From contig CAJTLC010000003.1 of assembly GCA_910576995.1 (NCBI GenBank), forward strand, positions 1 through 64,000: 64,000 nucleotides of DNA. The letters run 5' to 3'. The notes under the pieces were generated by a model. The model was not told where the DNA came from. It did not search any database and saw only the letters and a list, made by a program, of their open reading frames with translations. Both the position numbers and the translations under genes were made by a program. This DNA comes from an uncultured Ruminococcus sp. (GTDB lineage: Bacteria > Bacillota > Clostridia > Oscillospirales > Ruminococcaceae). This document shows, piece after piece, positions 17,761-26,644 of this stretch (its first letter is position 1; every line of letters begins with the position of its first letter).

Positions 17761-19101
17761 ATGTCAATGGAAAATATGAACGAAAAGCAGGCACGCGAGC
17801 AAATTCTTGCTTTGACTGCCGAATATTGCGAAAAATTTAAAACTCCTAAAAATGATTTTGAGGAGGGTGACAGAATCCCCTATGCTTCGCGCGTTTTTGA
17901 CCATGAAGAGATGGTTGCGCTTGTGGACAGCGCATTGGAATTCTGGCTGACTTCCGGCAGATACACGGACATTTTTGAGCGCGATTTCGCCAAATATCTC
18001 GGCGTGAAACACTGCTCGCTGGTGAATTCCGGCTCGTCGGCGAATCTTCTTGCATTCATGACGCTGACCTCTCCCCTGCTTGGCGATCGTCAAATCAAGC
18101 GCGGCGATGAAATTATTACGGTTGCCTGCGGTTTTCCGACGACAGTTGCGCCGATCATGCAGTATGGGGCAATTCCGGTTTTTGTCGATGTAACAATTCC
18201 GCAGTATAATATTGATGTAGCAATGCTCGAACAGGCTCTTTCGCCGAAAACCAAAGCTGTAATGATCGCCCACACACTCGGAAATCCTTTTGATCTTGGC
18301 GCAGTCAAGAAATTCTGCGACGCTCACAGTCTGTGGCTCGTCGAGGATAACTGTGACGCTCTCGGCACGGAATACCAAATTAACGGCGAAAATAAGCTGA
18401 CAGGCACTATCGGCGATATCGGCACGTCAAGCTTTTATCCGCCTCATCACATGACTATGGGCGAGGGCGGCGCGGTCTATACGAATAATGCGCTACTGCA
18501 TAAGATCGTACGTTCTCTTCGCGATTGGGGGCGCGACTGCATATGTCCCTCCGGCAGGGACAACCTTTGCGGTCATAGATTTGATGGGCAGTACGGCGAA
18601 CTCCCTGTTGGCTACGATCACAAATACGTATATTCGCATCTTGGCTACAACCTGAAAGCTACCGATATGCAGGCGGCGATCGGTACGGCTCAGCTGAAAA
18701 AATTCCCCTCGTTTGTTGAAATGCGCCGTCGGAATTTCGCACGGCTTCACAAGGCGTTGGAAAAATGCGCCGATAAGCTGATTTTGCCCGAAGCCTGTGA
18801 AAATTCGAATCCAAGTTGGTTCGGTTTCCTGATAACCTGCCGCGACGGAGTAGACAGAAACGCCGTAGTGCGATACGTTGAGGAGCATGGAATTCAGACG
18901 AGAATGCTGTTTGCAGGCAATCTCACGAAGCATCCCTGTTTCGACCAGTTCCGCGGAACGGACGCTTACCGCGTTGTCGGCGAGCTGAAAAATACCGATA
19001 AGATCATGTCGCAGACCTTCTGGGTCGGCGTGTATCCGGGAATGACCGATGAAAAGATCGACTATATGGCAAAGATCATTGCGGAAGCGATAGGCGAATG
19101 A
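17761..19101 (+). CDS. rfbH: CDP-4-keto-6-deoxyglucose 3-dehydrase (E1)
   Basis: This 446-residue member of the DegT/PLP fold is the dehydrase that removes O-3. The usual PLP lysine is replaced by His in PPHHMTMGEGG, as in characterised E1 enzymes that use PMP. The [2Fe-2S] cysteine pattern C-X1-C-X7-C is visible in DCICPSGRDNLCG, with a further upstream Cys in EDNCDALG. In Yersinia the E1 needs a dedicated reductase, E3. No E3 gene is present in this locus, so a general ferredoxin or flavodoxin system may serve. It overlaps the next gene by 4 bp. Confidence 0.95.
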   Translation: MSMENMNEKQAREQILALTAEYCEKFKTPKNDFEEGDRIPYASRVFDHEEMVALVDSALEFWLTSGRYTDIFERDFAKYLGVKHCSLVNSGSSANLLAFMTLTSPLLGDRQIKRGDEIITVACGFPTTVAPIMQYGAIPVFVDVTIPQYNIDVAMLEQALSPKTKAVMIAHTLGNPFDLGAVKKFCDAHSLWLVEDNCDALGTEYQINGENKLTGTIGDIGTSSFYPPHHMTMGEGGAVYTNNALLHKIVRSLRDWGRDCICPSGRDNLCGHRFDGQYGELPVGYDHKYVYSHLGYNLKATDMQAAIGTAQLKKFPSFVEMRRRNFARLHKALEKCADKLILPEACENSNPSWFGFLITCRDGVDRNAVVRYVEEHGIQTRMLFAGNLTKHPCFDQFRGTDAYRVVGELKNTDKIMSQTFWVGVYPGMTDEKIDYMAKIIAEAIGE

Positions 19102-19508
19102 AACTGGAAAAATTGCGTAAAATCACGGAACAGTTTGTGAAGTTTGGATTGGTCGGCGTTTTGAATACGGTAATCTCCACAGGAATTTATTTTATATTTA
19201 TATTTTTTGACGAAAAGCTGTATCTGGTGGGACACATCATCGGCTTTCTCGTCAGCGTTCTCAACGCCTATTATTTCAACTCGAAATTCGTGTTTAAAAC
19301 CGATATTACGTCGTTTGAGGGACATCTCAAGGCGTTGCTAAAGACTTATGTCAGTTATGGTTTCACGTTTTTGCTTAGTACGGCGTTGTTGTGGGTTTTC
19401 GTGGATAAATGCGGAATTTCGCCTAAAATCGCGCCTTTTCTGAATCTTGCGATAACGACTCCGCTGAATTTTCTTATGAATAAATTCTGGTCTTTCAGAA
19501 AAAAATGA
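19098..19508 (+). CDS. GtrA family membrane protein (copy 1)
   Basis: The 136-residue protein has four membrane helices and the GtrA fold, with characteristic FVKFGLVGVLNTVIST and FNSKFVFK segments. GtrA proteins are thought to move polyprenyl-phosphate sugars across the membrane. Here it would flip the product of the GT2 enzyme encoded at 22114 for use by the YfhO proteins. It overlaps rfbH (ATGA). Confidence 0.88.
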   Translation: MKLEKLRKITEQFVKFGLVGVLNTVISTGIYFIFIFFDEKLYLVGHIIGFLVSVLNAYYFNSKFVFKTDITSFEGHLKALLKTYVSYGFTFLLSTALLWVFVDKCGISPKIAPFLNLAITTPLNFLMNKFWSFRKK

Positions 19509-19517
19509 GGTGATCGA

Positions 19518-21221
19518 ATGCTTGTCAGCGAATATATTTCCCGATTTTTTCGGGATAACGGCATAAAACATATTTTCGGATATCCGGGTGGAATGGTGAC
19601 GTACCTTATGGACGCTCTTGAGAAAACCGACGGAATTACTGCCCATGTCAATTATCATGAACAGGGCGCGGCGTTTGCTGCCTGCGGATATGCCATAACA
19701 TCGGGAAAAACAGGCGCCGCCTATGCAACCAGCGGACCGGGAGCAACTAATCTTGTAACAGGGATTGCAGAAGCTTATTTCGATTCTGTTCCAGTGATTT
19801 TTGTTACAGGTCAGGTGAACACTTACGAGGCTCGTGGAACTATGAAAATCCGTCAAAAAGGATTTCAGGAAACCGATATTGTAAGCATTGCCCGACCGAT
19901 AACTAAATTGGCAGTAACGGTGAATAATGCCGAGGACATTCGGTATTATCTCGAAAAATCGCTGTATTTAGCCAATTTTCAGCGTAAGGGACCTGTTCTT
20001 CTCGACGTTCCCATGAATGTTCAGCGTACTGAAATCGAGCCTGACAAGCTTCTTGGTTTCATTCCTGATAACGCTCCGCCATCTGAACTGAATGCAGATA
20101 AGATAATTGATATGATAAATAATTCTTGTCGTCCCTGCATTGTTGTGGGCGCAGGCGTTAAACAAAGCGGTACGATCAGTGATTTTCGCCGATTTATCGC
20201 GGCTTTAAAGATTCCAACGCTTTCATCAATGATCGCCGTCGACGCTGCCGGAAATTCTCCCTACAGCTTTGGATTTATTGGTGCATACGGAAATCGTGAA
20301 GCGAATTTTATTCTATCAAAATCTGATCTTATTTTGTCGATCGGCTCTCGTCTCGATTGTCGTCAGACCGGTGCAAATCGTGAGAATTTTGCCGTAAATT
20401 CGAGGATTATTCGACTTGATGCAGATGTTTTGGAGTTTGAAAATTCTATTCATAGTGACGATATAAATCTGTTCTGTGATCTCAAAAATGATATGAAAAA
20501 GCTTGCTGATCATGCTGAATCCGCAGAGATACGTGATTTTAGTCAATGGATAGAGGTTTGCAGTCAAATACGCGACAAATTAAGCGATACTATCGAGAAA
20601 CTGTATCCTCAAATTCTTGTCGAAAAAATCAGCAAACACGTTCCGGACGGCGTGGTTATCACAACTGATGTCGGACAGAATCAAGTCTGGATTCCCCAGT
20701 ATTTCGTACTAAAACCCAATCAGCGCATCTTGTTTTCGGGTGGAATGGGGGCAATGGGATTTTCACTTCCTGCTGCAATCGGAGCAGCCCTTGCTAACAA
20801 TTCATTAACAATTTGCTTTGTTGGCGATGGTGGTCTGATGATGAATTTGCAGGAATTGCAATTTTTAGCGCGCGAACGTCTCCCGCTGAAAATTTGCCTG
20901 CTTAACAACAGCGCGCTTGGTATGATACGCCATTTTCAAGAGATGTATTTTGATTCGCGATTTGTTCAGACAATGGCTTCCGGAGGCTATTCTACGCCGA
21001 ATTTTGAAAAAATTGCTGCTGCGTTTGATATTCCGTACAGACGAATTGATAATGTTGAAGAAATAGACAGCAGTCTATTTTGCGACAATTCTACAGAATT
21101 CATCGAATTTGTTCTTCCGGATACAACTTATGTTTTTCCGAAACTTGCTGTAAACAAACCTATCCAAGACCAAGAGCCGCCGATTGACCGTGAGTTGTAT
21201 CGCCAACTCGATGAATTATGA
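19518..21221 (+). CDS. ThDP-dependent acetolactate-synthase-like enzyme, YerE-type candidate
   Basis: The 567-residue enzyme has the three-domain ThDP fold. The catalytic Glu48 lies in NYHEQGAAFA, followed by a central domain. The ThDP/Mg motif runs from GDG (about residue 436) to LLNN. The overall family is acetolactate synthase, but its location inside an rfbFGH operon points elsewhere. In Yersinia, YerE adds the acetyl unit of pyruvate to C-4 of CDP-3,6-dideoxy-4-ketohexose, giving a branched sugar. This gene is a good candidate for that reaction or a close variant. A GAGGTGATCG ribosome site precedes the ATG, and the stop overlaps the following SDR gene. Confidence 0.8.
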   Translation: MLVSEYISRFFRDNGIKHIFGYPGGMVTYLMDALEKTDGITAHVNYHEQGAAFAACGYAITSGKTGAAYATSGPGATNLVTGIAEAYFDSVPVIFVTGQVNTYEARGTMKIRQKGFQETDIVSIARPITKLAVTVNNAEDIRYYLEKSLYLANFQRKGPVLLDVPMNVQRTEIEPDKLLGFIPDNAPPSELNADKIIDMINNSCRPCIVVGAGVKQSGTISDFRRFIAALKIPTLSSMIAVDAAGNSPYSFGFIGAYGNREANFILSKSDLILSIGSRLDCRQTGANRENFAVNSRIIRLDADVLEFENSIHSDDINLFCDLKNDMKKLADHAESAEIRDFSQWIEVCSQIRDKLSDTIEKLYPQILVEKISKHVPDGVVITTDVGQNQVWIPQYFVLKPNQRILFSGGMGAMGFSLPAAIGAALANNSLTICFVGDGGLMMNLQELQFLARERLPLKICLLNNSALGMIRHFQEMYFDSRFVQTMASGGYSTPNFEKIAAAFDIPYRRIDNVEEIDSSLFCDNSTEFIEFVLPDTTYVFPKLAVNKPIQDQEPPIDRELYRQLDEL

Positions 21222-22117
21222 TGCGCGCCGTTGTCACGGGTGCGTCGGGTTTCCTCGGAATTCATCTCGTTGAGGAACTGCTTCGCCGCGGTTGGACAGT
21301 TTTTGGTGTGATTCGTCCGAATTCGCCAAACGCAAGCCGTCTGCCCGAACATGAAAATTTTCATTCAATATACCTTGACATTTCCGATATTTCGCGAATT
21401 TCAGCTATTGTCGGACACTGTGACGGATTTTTTCATCTTGCATGGGAGGGCATTCGAGGCTCAGCCAGAAATGATCGGGAAATTCAGCAAAATAATTTAA
21501 AAAATTCGATTTCCGCGCTCAAAGCTGCCTGCGAGATGAATTGTGAATTCTTCATGACGTCGGGTTCACAAGCGGAATTAGGCTTAAATTCCGCTGACGG
21601 AAGCGAATCTGCGATTTGCGCGCCAACTTGCGAATACGGTAAGGCAAAGGCGAAATTTCTCGAAATATCGCGGAATTTTGCTGCTGAAAATGACATTCGT
21701 CTTATCTGGGCGAGAATTTTTAGTTTATATGGCAAATATGATTTTGACGGCAGTCTGATAAACTACGCTTTGCGAAATATGTTGAGTAACGCTCCGATTT
21801 CCCTCTCCCCATGCACACAGATGTGGAATTTCATGAATGTTCGCGACGCAGCTGAAGCGATTGTTGAAATCGTTCTGCATGGATTCGGCGGAATTGTAAA
21901 TATTGCTGATATTACGTCGATTCCGCTGCGCGATTATATCATACAAATGCGCGAAGTAGTACATTCGGAGTCAGAGTTAAAGTTTGGCGAAATTCCGTTT
22001 CCAAGTACAGGCGCAGTTGAACTGAAACCTGATACAAGTATTATGCAGCGCTATTTTACGCCAAAAATTCCATTTAAAGAGGGAATTTTGCTATTGTTGA
22101 AAGGATTGACTAAATGA
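21218..22117 (+). CDS. NAD-dependent epimerase/dehydratase family (SDR), possible sugar ketoreductase
   Basis: This 299-residue extended SDR has the N-terminal GASGFLG nucleotide motif and Tyr/Lys in CEYGKAKAKF. By position it may reduce the side-chain or ring ketone of the ThDP-enzyme product, as YerF does in yersiniose A synthesis; it could instead be an epimerase. It overlaps both neighbours by 4 bp. Two ATG codons are adjacent at 21218 and 21221. Confidence 0.75.
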   Translation: MMRAVVTGASGFLGIHLVEELLRRGWTVFGVIRPNSPNASRLPEHENFHSIYLDISDISRISAIVGHCDGFFHLAWEGIRGSARNDREIQQNNLKNSISALKAACEMNCEFFMTSGSQAELGLNSADGSESAICAPTCEYGKAKAKFLEISRNFAAENDIRLIWARIFSLYGKYDFDGSLINYALRNMLSNAPISLSPCTQMWNFMNVRDAAEAIVEIVLHGFGGIVNIADITSIPLRDYIIQMREVVHSESELKFGEIPFPSTGAVELKPDTSIMQRYFTPKIPFKEGILLLLKGLTK

Positions 22118-23082
22118 AGAAGATCAGTATTGTAATTCCAACCTACAACGAACAGGAAAATGTTGTGCCGTTAAGCGAAGCGATTATCGGCGTTCTCACA
22201 AATAAGCTTCCTGGCTACGATTATGAGATGATTTTCATCGACAACTATTCTACTGACCAAACCAGAGTTCTTTTGCGCGGTCTTTGTGCTGAAAATCCTC
22301 GAATTAAAGCTATTTTTAACTGCAAAAACTTCGGACAGTTCAATTCGCCTTTCTATGGATTGTGTCAAAGCAGTGGAGATTGCACGATATTGATTTGCGC
22401 AGATTTTCAGGATCCCGTTGATCTTATCCCGCGATTTGTCGCGGAATGGGAAAACGGTTTCAAAATTGTTTGCGGAATCAAGACTTCAAGCCGTGAAAAC
22501 CCAATAATGCGCGGCTTGCGCACTATTTACTACAAGCTGATCAAGAAACTTTCATCAGTTGAACAAATCGAGCATTTCACGGGATTCGGGCTTTACGATC
22601 GCTCGTTCATAGACGTGCTACGCGATCTTAACGATCCAACCCCATTTTTGCGTGGAATTGTTGCCGAACTCGGACCTCAGCGCAAGGAAATTCCCTATGA
22701 ACAGCAGAAAAGACGTGCAGGAAAAACCAAAAATAACTGGTATTCTTTGTACGACGCCGCCATGCTCAGCTTTACCTCATACACTAAAATTGGGCTTAGA
22801 ATAGCCACTTTCTTAGGATTTATCTGTGCTGGGCTAAGCTTTCTCGCGGCAATGATCTACCTCATTCTTAAGCTGATTTATTGGGACAGATTTGCGGCAG
22901 GAATGATCCCGATGCTGCTGGGTTCGCTGTTTCTCGGTTCGCTGCAGCTGTTTTTCATCGGATTTGTGGGCGAATACATTATGAGCATAAACACTCGAAT
23001 GATACATCGTCCCCTTGTGGTTGAAGATGAACGCATTAATTTTGACGAAAGTGCCAATAAAAGCAACAATTCCAACGAATAA
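22114..23082 (+). CDS. GT2 glycosyltransferase, polyprenyl-phosphate sugar synthase type
   Basis: The 322-residue protein has an N-terminal GT-A domain (SIVIPTYNEQENV near the start, FIDNYSTDQT, the metal-binding CADFQDP). Two C-terminal membrane helices lie at about residues 230-290, the DpmS/ArnC/CsbB plan. Such enzymes load a nucleotide sugar onto polyprenyl phosphate on the cytosolic side. Being last in the CDP-sugar operon, it may use the CDP-branched sugar, which would be unusual because most relatives use UDP or GDP sugars. Confidence 0.88.
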   Translation: MKKISIVIPTYNEQENVVPLSEAIIGVLTNKLPGYDYEMIFIDNYSTDQTRVLLRGLCAENPRIKAIFNCKNFGQFNSPFYGLCQSSGDCTILICADFQDPVDLIPRFVAEWENGFKIVCGIKTSSRENPIMRGLRTIYYKLIKKLSSVEQIEHFTGFGLYDRSFIDVLRDLNDPTPFLRGIVAELGPQRKEIPYEQQKRRAGKTKNNWYSLYDAAMLSFTSYTKIGLRIATFLGFICAGLSFLAAMIYLILKLIYWDRFAAGMIPMLLGSLFLGSLQLFFIGFVGEYIMSINTRMIHRPLVVEDERINFDESANKSNNSNE

Positions 23083-23140
23083 TTTAGCGATTATTTTTTG
23101 GTTTTTTACAATTATATGTAAAATTGTATACTAAACTGAA

Positions 23141-23902
23141 CTAATCGAAATTATTAACAAGCGACGCATATTTATCCGGATAAAATCCATCGCTGACTAT
23201 TGAATTATGTGAATTTTTGGCGTTATCATAATTTCCTTCCAGTATTTTCAGGAAGTTTGCTTCGTTTATCAGCCAGTCGAAATTTGCCCGCCAATTTCGT
23301 GAATTACTGCCATTCAGAAAAGCTGATCTGCTTGCTTTATTAAACATTTCAATTACTTTTTCTTCGGAATATTTTGAAAGCAAACTGTTCACAGCATTGC
23401 ATCTTTCGGGTGTGATGGCTGTAATTCGAGAAAAATTACTGCATATCTTATGATAATGTTCAATTATTTTTTCGCTTCCCTCAGAGGGAGAGGGGGAATT
23501 TTCACAATCGTACAACGACGATTGCATATCATTTTCATTATCATTCCCCTTTTCATTATCATTGTCATTTTCATTAACAATATCAATATCATTATCGGTA
23601 ACGTTCGATAACGATCGTTTACGTTCGTATTCGTTCGTAAGGCTGCGTTGACGTTCGAATCTTTTTTTCACATTCTCCTTATTTTTGCGGCATTTTTCTT
23701 CGTATTTCGCTGTATCGCGTACGATTGCTGCTGAAATAAACGAAAACGCCATTCTTATCATACCATCCTCAAACTCTGGAGTTACGCCGCTGCACACAAA
23801 TTCGTAAATACCTTTGATAAGCTTTCCAGCCTGATCGTCGGACAGCATATCAAATTGCGTCTTGTTGTCAAAATATAAAACAAAACTTTTTTTATCAGTC
23901 AT
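23141..23902 (-). CDS. Phage-type replication protein, DUF6291-like
   Basis: The 253-residue protein resembles the DUF6291 group of phage and plasmid replisome-organiser proteins. The N-terminal domain (residues 1-85) begins KSFVLYFDNKTQFDMLSDDQ. A low-complexity linker at about 95-130 is rich in Asn, Asp and Glu and is encoded by imperfect CATTWT repeats. The C-terminal domain includes FDWLINEANFLKILEG. It is an orphan, antisense to the glycan genes on both sides and without other phage genes nearby, so it may be a relic or a passenger. AAAGGAG precedes the ATG. Confidence 0.7.
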   Translation of the reverse strand: MTDKKSFVLYFDNKTQFDMLSDDQAGKLIKGIYEFVCSGVTPEFEDGMIRMAFSFISAAIVRDTAKYEEKCRKNKENVKKRFERQRSLTNEYERKRSLSNVTDNDIDIVNENDNDNEKGNDNENDMQSSLYDCENSPSPSEGSEKIIEHYHKICSNFSRITAITPERCNAVNSLLSKYSEEKVIEMFNKASRSAFLNGSNSRNWRANFDWLINEANFLKILEGNYDNAKNSHNSIVSDGFYPDKYASLVNNFD

Positions 23903-23914
23903 AATAAACAGCTC

Positions 23915-24017
23915 CTTTCATAATAGAGCGTTTGTTAGGCGCTTTTAAACGAAAAAACATTGATTATTGAGAAAAGATTATAAAAAATTAACATTTAGAT
24001 AGAGTCTATTATGAAAG
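23915..24017. repeat. 13-bp inverted repeat between divergent genes
   Basis: CTTTCATAATAGA at 23915-23927 is the exact inverse of TCTATTATGAAAG at 24005-24017. The arms lie at the ribosome site of the phage-type gene and at the start codon of the second gtrA gene. It could be chance in AT-rich DNA, or a trace of insertion. Confidence 0.4.
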
Positions 24018-24418
24018 AAATAATTAAAGAATTTGGCAGGACTGCAATAGTTGGCGTGATCTCATTCATTGCGGATTCAGCCGTTTTAGTTTTGCTTAAA
24101 GAAATAATCTTCTCCGGCGATGGAAAAGTTGAATTATTCATTTCGACAGCTGCCGGATTTATCGTCGGATTGATCGTCAGCTATCTTCTTTCGATTTCAT
24201 TTGTCTTTAAAAATTCGCATGATACCGCAAAAAAAGGCGTGAAGTCGTTTGCCGTGTTCACCATTATCAGCATTTCCGGTCTTGCTGTAACTGAAATTTT
24301 TATGCACGTCGGAGTGAATATTTTAAAATTTCATTATGCCCCAATTAAATTGATCGCTGCAACATTCGTGCTGTTTTGGAATTACTGCGGACGAAAAGTT
24401 TTTATTTTCAGAAGATAA
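24011..24418 (+). CDS. GtrA family membrane protein (copy 2)
   Basis: The 135-residue four-helix protein has the GtrA hallmarks FGRTAIVGVISFIADS near the N-terminus and SFVFK in the middle. It is separated from the glycan operon only by the phage-type gene and is probably a second lipid-linked sugar flippase of the same system. The ribosome site (TAGAG) is weak and no clear promoter was found. Confidence 0.83.
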   Translation: MKEIIKEFGRTAIVGVISFIADSAVLVLLKEIIFSGDGKVELFISTAAGFIVGLIVSYLLSISFVFKNSHDTAKKGVKSFAVFTIISISGLAVTEIFMHVGVNILKFHYAPIKLIAATFVLFWNYCGRKVFIFRR

Positions 24419-24444
24419 ATAAATGATTTAAATTGGAAATATGA

Positions 24445-24473
24445 TTGACAGATCGGGAAAAATATGTTATAAT
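24445..24473 (+). promoter_or_regulatory. Consensus promoter of the greA operon
   Basis: TTGACA (24445-24450), 17 bp and TATAAT (24468-24473) match the consensus exactly, 46 bp before the greA ATG. Confidence 0.9.
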
Positions 24474-24519
24474 AAATACTTATGATAAGCATTTTCATTT
24501 TTTAAAGGAGTTGTTTAAT

Positions 24520-24987
24520 ATGGCTAAGCAAATGTCAAGATCAAGCTATGAGAAATTGGTTCTGGAGCTTGACGACCTTAAGATCAATAAACGCAGAGAA
24601 GTTGCAGATCGTCTTAAAGTTGCACGTTCTTACGGCGACCTTTCTGAAAACGCTGAATACGATGAGGCTAAAAATGAACAGGCTATTCTCGAAGCCAAGA
24701 TCGCTGAACTGCAATATACCATTGATAATGCGGAAATTATTGAGGATTCCAACATTTCCGTTGATGAGATCGGTATGGGTTCGATCATTAAGATCAAAAA
24801 AGTCGGCACTGATAAAATTGAAAAATTTACCATCGTAGGAACGAATCATGTCGATATCAAGAACGGCTTGATATCCGACGAATCCCCTATCGGAAAAGCT
24901 GCCATGAAGAAAAAAGTCGGCGATATTTTTATTGTTGAAGCGCCTGTTGGCGAACTGCGCTTCGAGGTCATAGATATCTCGAAATAA
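24520..24987 (+). CDS. greA: Transcription elongation factor GreA
   Basis: The 155-residue factor rescues stalled RNA polymerase by stimulating transcript cleavage. The N-terminal coiled coil contains the GDLSENAEYDEAKNEQ segment with the functional acidic tip, and the C-terminal FKBP-like domain includes GKAAMKKKVGD. The ATG at 24520 has AAAGGAG upstream; the longer frame from 24445 would begin inside the promoter. It is the first gene of a greA-lysS-orf-nadE operon. Confidence 0.97.
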   Translation: MAKQMSRSSYEKLVLELDDLKINKRREVADRLKVARSYGDLSENAEYDEAKNEQAILEAKIAELQYTIDNAEIIEDSNISVDEIGMGSIIKIKKVGTDKIEKFTIVGTNHVDIKNGLISDESPIGKAAMKKKVGDIFIVEAPVGELRFEVIDISK

Positions 24988-25027
24988 CGCTGCTGCTTGA
25001 TTTTTCAGAAAGGAAGTTATTAATAAA

Positions 25028-26641
25028 ATGAGTGAAAATCAGACAAATTCACCTGTGCAGGAAGTTGAACAGGATATAAATATTTTGAAAAAGGATCGTC
25101 TTGATAAGCTTGCTGCGCTTCGCGAAGGCGGTTTTGATCCGTTTCAGACCACAAAATATGACGTCACAGACAAGGCTGCGGATTTAAAATCACGCTACGA
25201 ATCCGATGAAGCCGCGGCAATTGCCGAAGCTGACGGCGATGAGGAAAAACTGAATGCCGCTCTTGAGACTCTTCATGGAAACATTATCCGAATTGCCGGC
25301 AGAATTATGAGCTGGCGCGATATGGGTAAGGCGAATTTTATCGACGTGCGTGATTCTTCTGACAGAATCCAGGTCTATGTCCGCTCCAACGATGTGGGCG
25401 CCGATTTGTTCAAGGAATTCAAGAAAAAGTGGGATATCGGCGATATTATTGGCGTTGAGGGCTTTGTTTTCAGAACAAGAAAAGGTGAAATTTCCATTCA
25501 TGCCCATAAGATCCAGCTTCTCTCCAAGTCGCTTCTTCCCTTGCCCGAAAAATGGCATGGTCTTAAAGACCAGGATACAAGATATCGTCAGCGTTACGTC
25601 GATCTTATCGTTAATCCGGAAGTTAAGGACACGTTCGTTAAGCGCAGTATGATCATCCGTGAAGTCAGAAATTATCTCGATAATCTGGGATATACGGAAG
25701 TCGATACACCTGTTCTTCATACTCTGGAGATCGGTGCGTCCGCTCGTCCGTTTATTACGCATCACAATACACTCGACATGGAAATGTATCTGCGAATCGA
25801 GACAGAGCTTTACCTGAAACGCCTTATCGTCGGCGGCTTCGACAAGGTTTACGAAGTTGGCAGAATTTTCCGCAACGAAGGCATGGATACTTCGCATAAT
25901 CCTGAATTTACGTCGGTTGAGATGTATCAGGCTTACACGGATTATATCGGCATGATGGATCTTATCGAAAATATGTATAAAACTATTGCCGAAAATGTCT
26001 GCGGAACTTCTAAAATTACTTATCAAGGCGTTGAAATTGATCTCGGCAAGCCTTGGGAACGTCTTACTATGATCGAATCCGTTAAGAAGTACGCCGGCGT
26101 TGACTACAACGATTGGGCTGACGACGCTGCCGCAAGAGCCTGCGCAAAGGAAAAGGGCGTTGAAGTTGAAGAGGGCGATTCAGCTACAAAGGGTCATGTT
26201 CTCATCGCGTTTTTTGACGCTTTCGTTGAGGATAAACTCGTTCAGCCAACGATAATTTACGACTATCCTGTTGAAAATTCTCCGCTTGCTAAGAGAAAGC
26301 CATCCGATCCGGCATTTACCGAGCGTTTCGAGTACTTCATCTACTGCCGCGAAATGGGCAACGCATTCTCCGAATTGAACGATCCTATTGATCAAAAAGA
26401 ACGTTTCGTTAAGCAGGTCGAGGCTAAGCGCGCTCAGGGTGCAAATGCGGAAGTTGACGAGGATTTTGTTACTGCGCTTGAATATGGTCTCCCTCCGACA
26501 GGCGGTCTGGGATTTGGACTTGACAGACTCGTTATGCTTCTGACCGACAGCGCGTCGATCAGAGACGTTCTGCTGTTCCCGACCATGAAGCCTATTCCCG
26601 CAAACAGCGGTCGTCCGACAAAGGAAAACGACGAGGAATAA
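25028..26641 (+). CDS. lysS: Lysyl-tRNA synthetase, class II
   Basis: The 537-residue enzyme charges tRNA-Lys. An N-terminal OB-fold (MGKANFIDVRDSSDRIQVYV) binds the anticodon. The class II core follows, with motif 2 (RIFRNEGMDTSHNPEFTSVE) and motif 3 (GLGFGLDRLVMLLT). GAAAGGAAG precedes the ATG. The greA-lysS order is common in Firmicutes. The stop is 3 bp from the next ATG. Confidence 0.97.
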   Translation: MSENQTNSPVQEVEQDINILKKDRLDKLAALREGGFDPFQTTKYDVTDKAADLKSRYESDEAAAIAEADGDEEKLNAALETLHGNIIRIAGRIMSWRDMGKANFIDVRDSSDRIQVYVRSNDVGADLFKEFKKKWDIGDIIGVEGFVFRTRKGEISIHAHKIQLLSKSLLPLPEKWHGLKDQDTRYRQRYVDLIVNPEVKDTFVKRSMIIREVRNYLDNLGYTEVDTPVLHTLEIGASARPFITHHNTLDMEMYLRIETELYLKRLIVGGFDKVYEVGRIFRNEGMDTSHNPEFTSVEMYQAYTDYIGMMDLIENMYKTIAENVCGTSKITYQGVEIDLGKPWERLTMIESVKKYAGVDYNDWADDAAARACAKEKGVEVEEGDSATKGHVLIAFFDAFVEDKLVQPTIIYDYPVENSPLAKRKPSDPAFTERFEYFIYCREMGNAFSELNDPIDQKERFVKQVEAKRAQGANAEVDEDFVTALEYGLPPTGGLGFGLDRLVMLLTDSASIRDVLLFPTMKPIPANSGRPTKENDEE

Positions 26642-26644
26642 TTG

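Noticed and set aside
23510..23640. Possible CRISPR-like short repeats
   Set aside because: The CATTWT and CGTTCG repeats are in-frame low-complexity codons of the phage-type gene, with no regular spacers.
25190..26026. 278-codon minus-strand frame opposite lysS
   Set aside because: It lies wholly inside lysS, whose class II motifs are certain, and it has no family signature.
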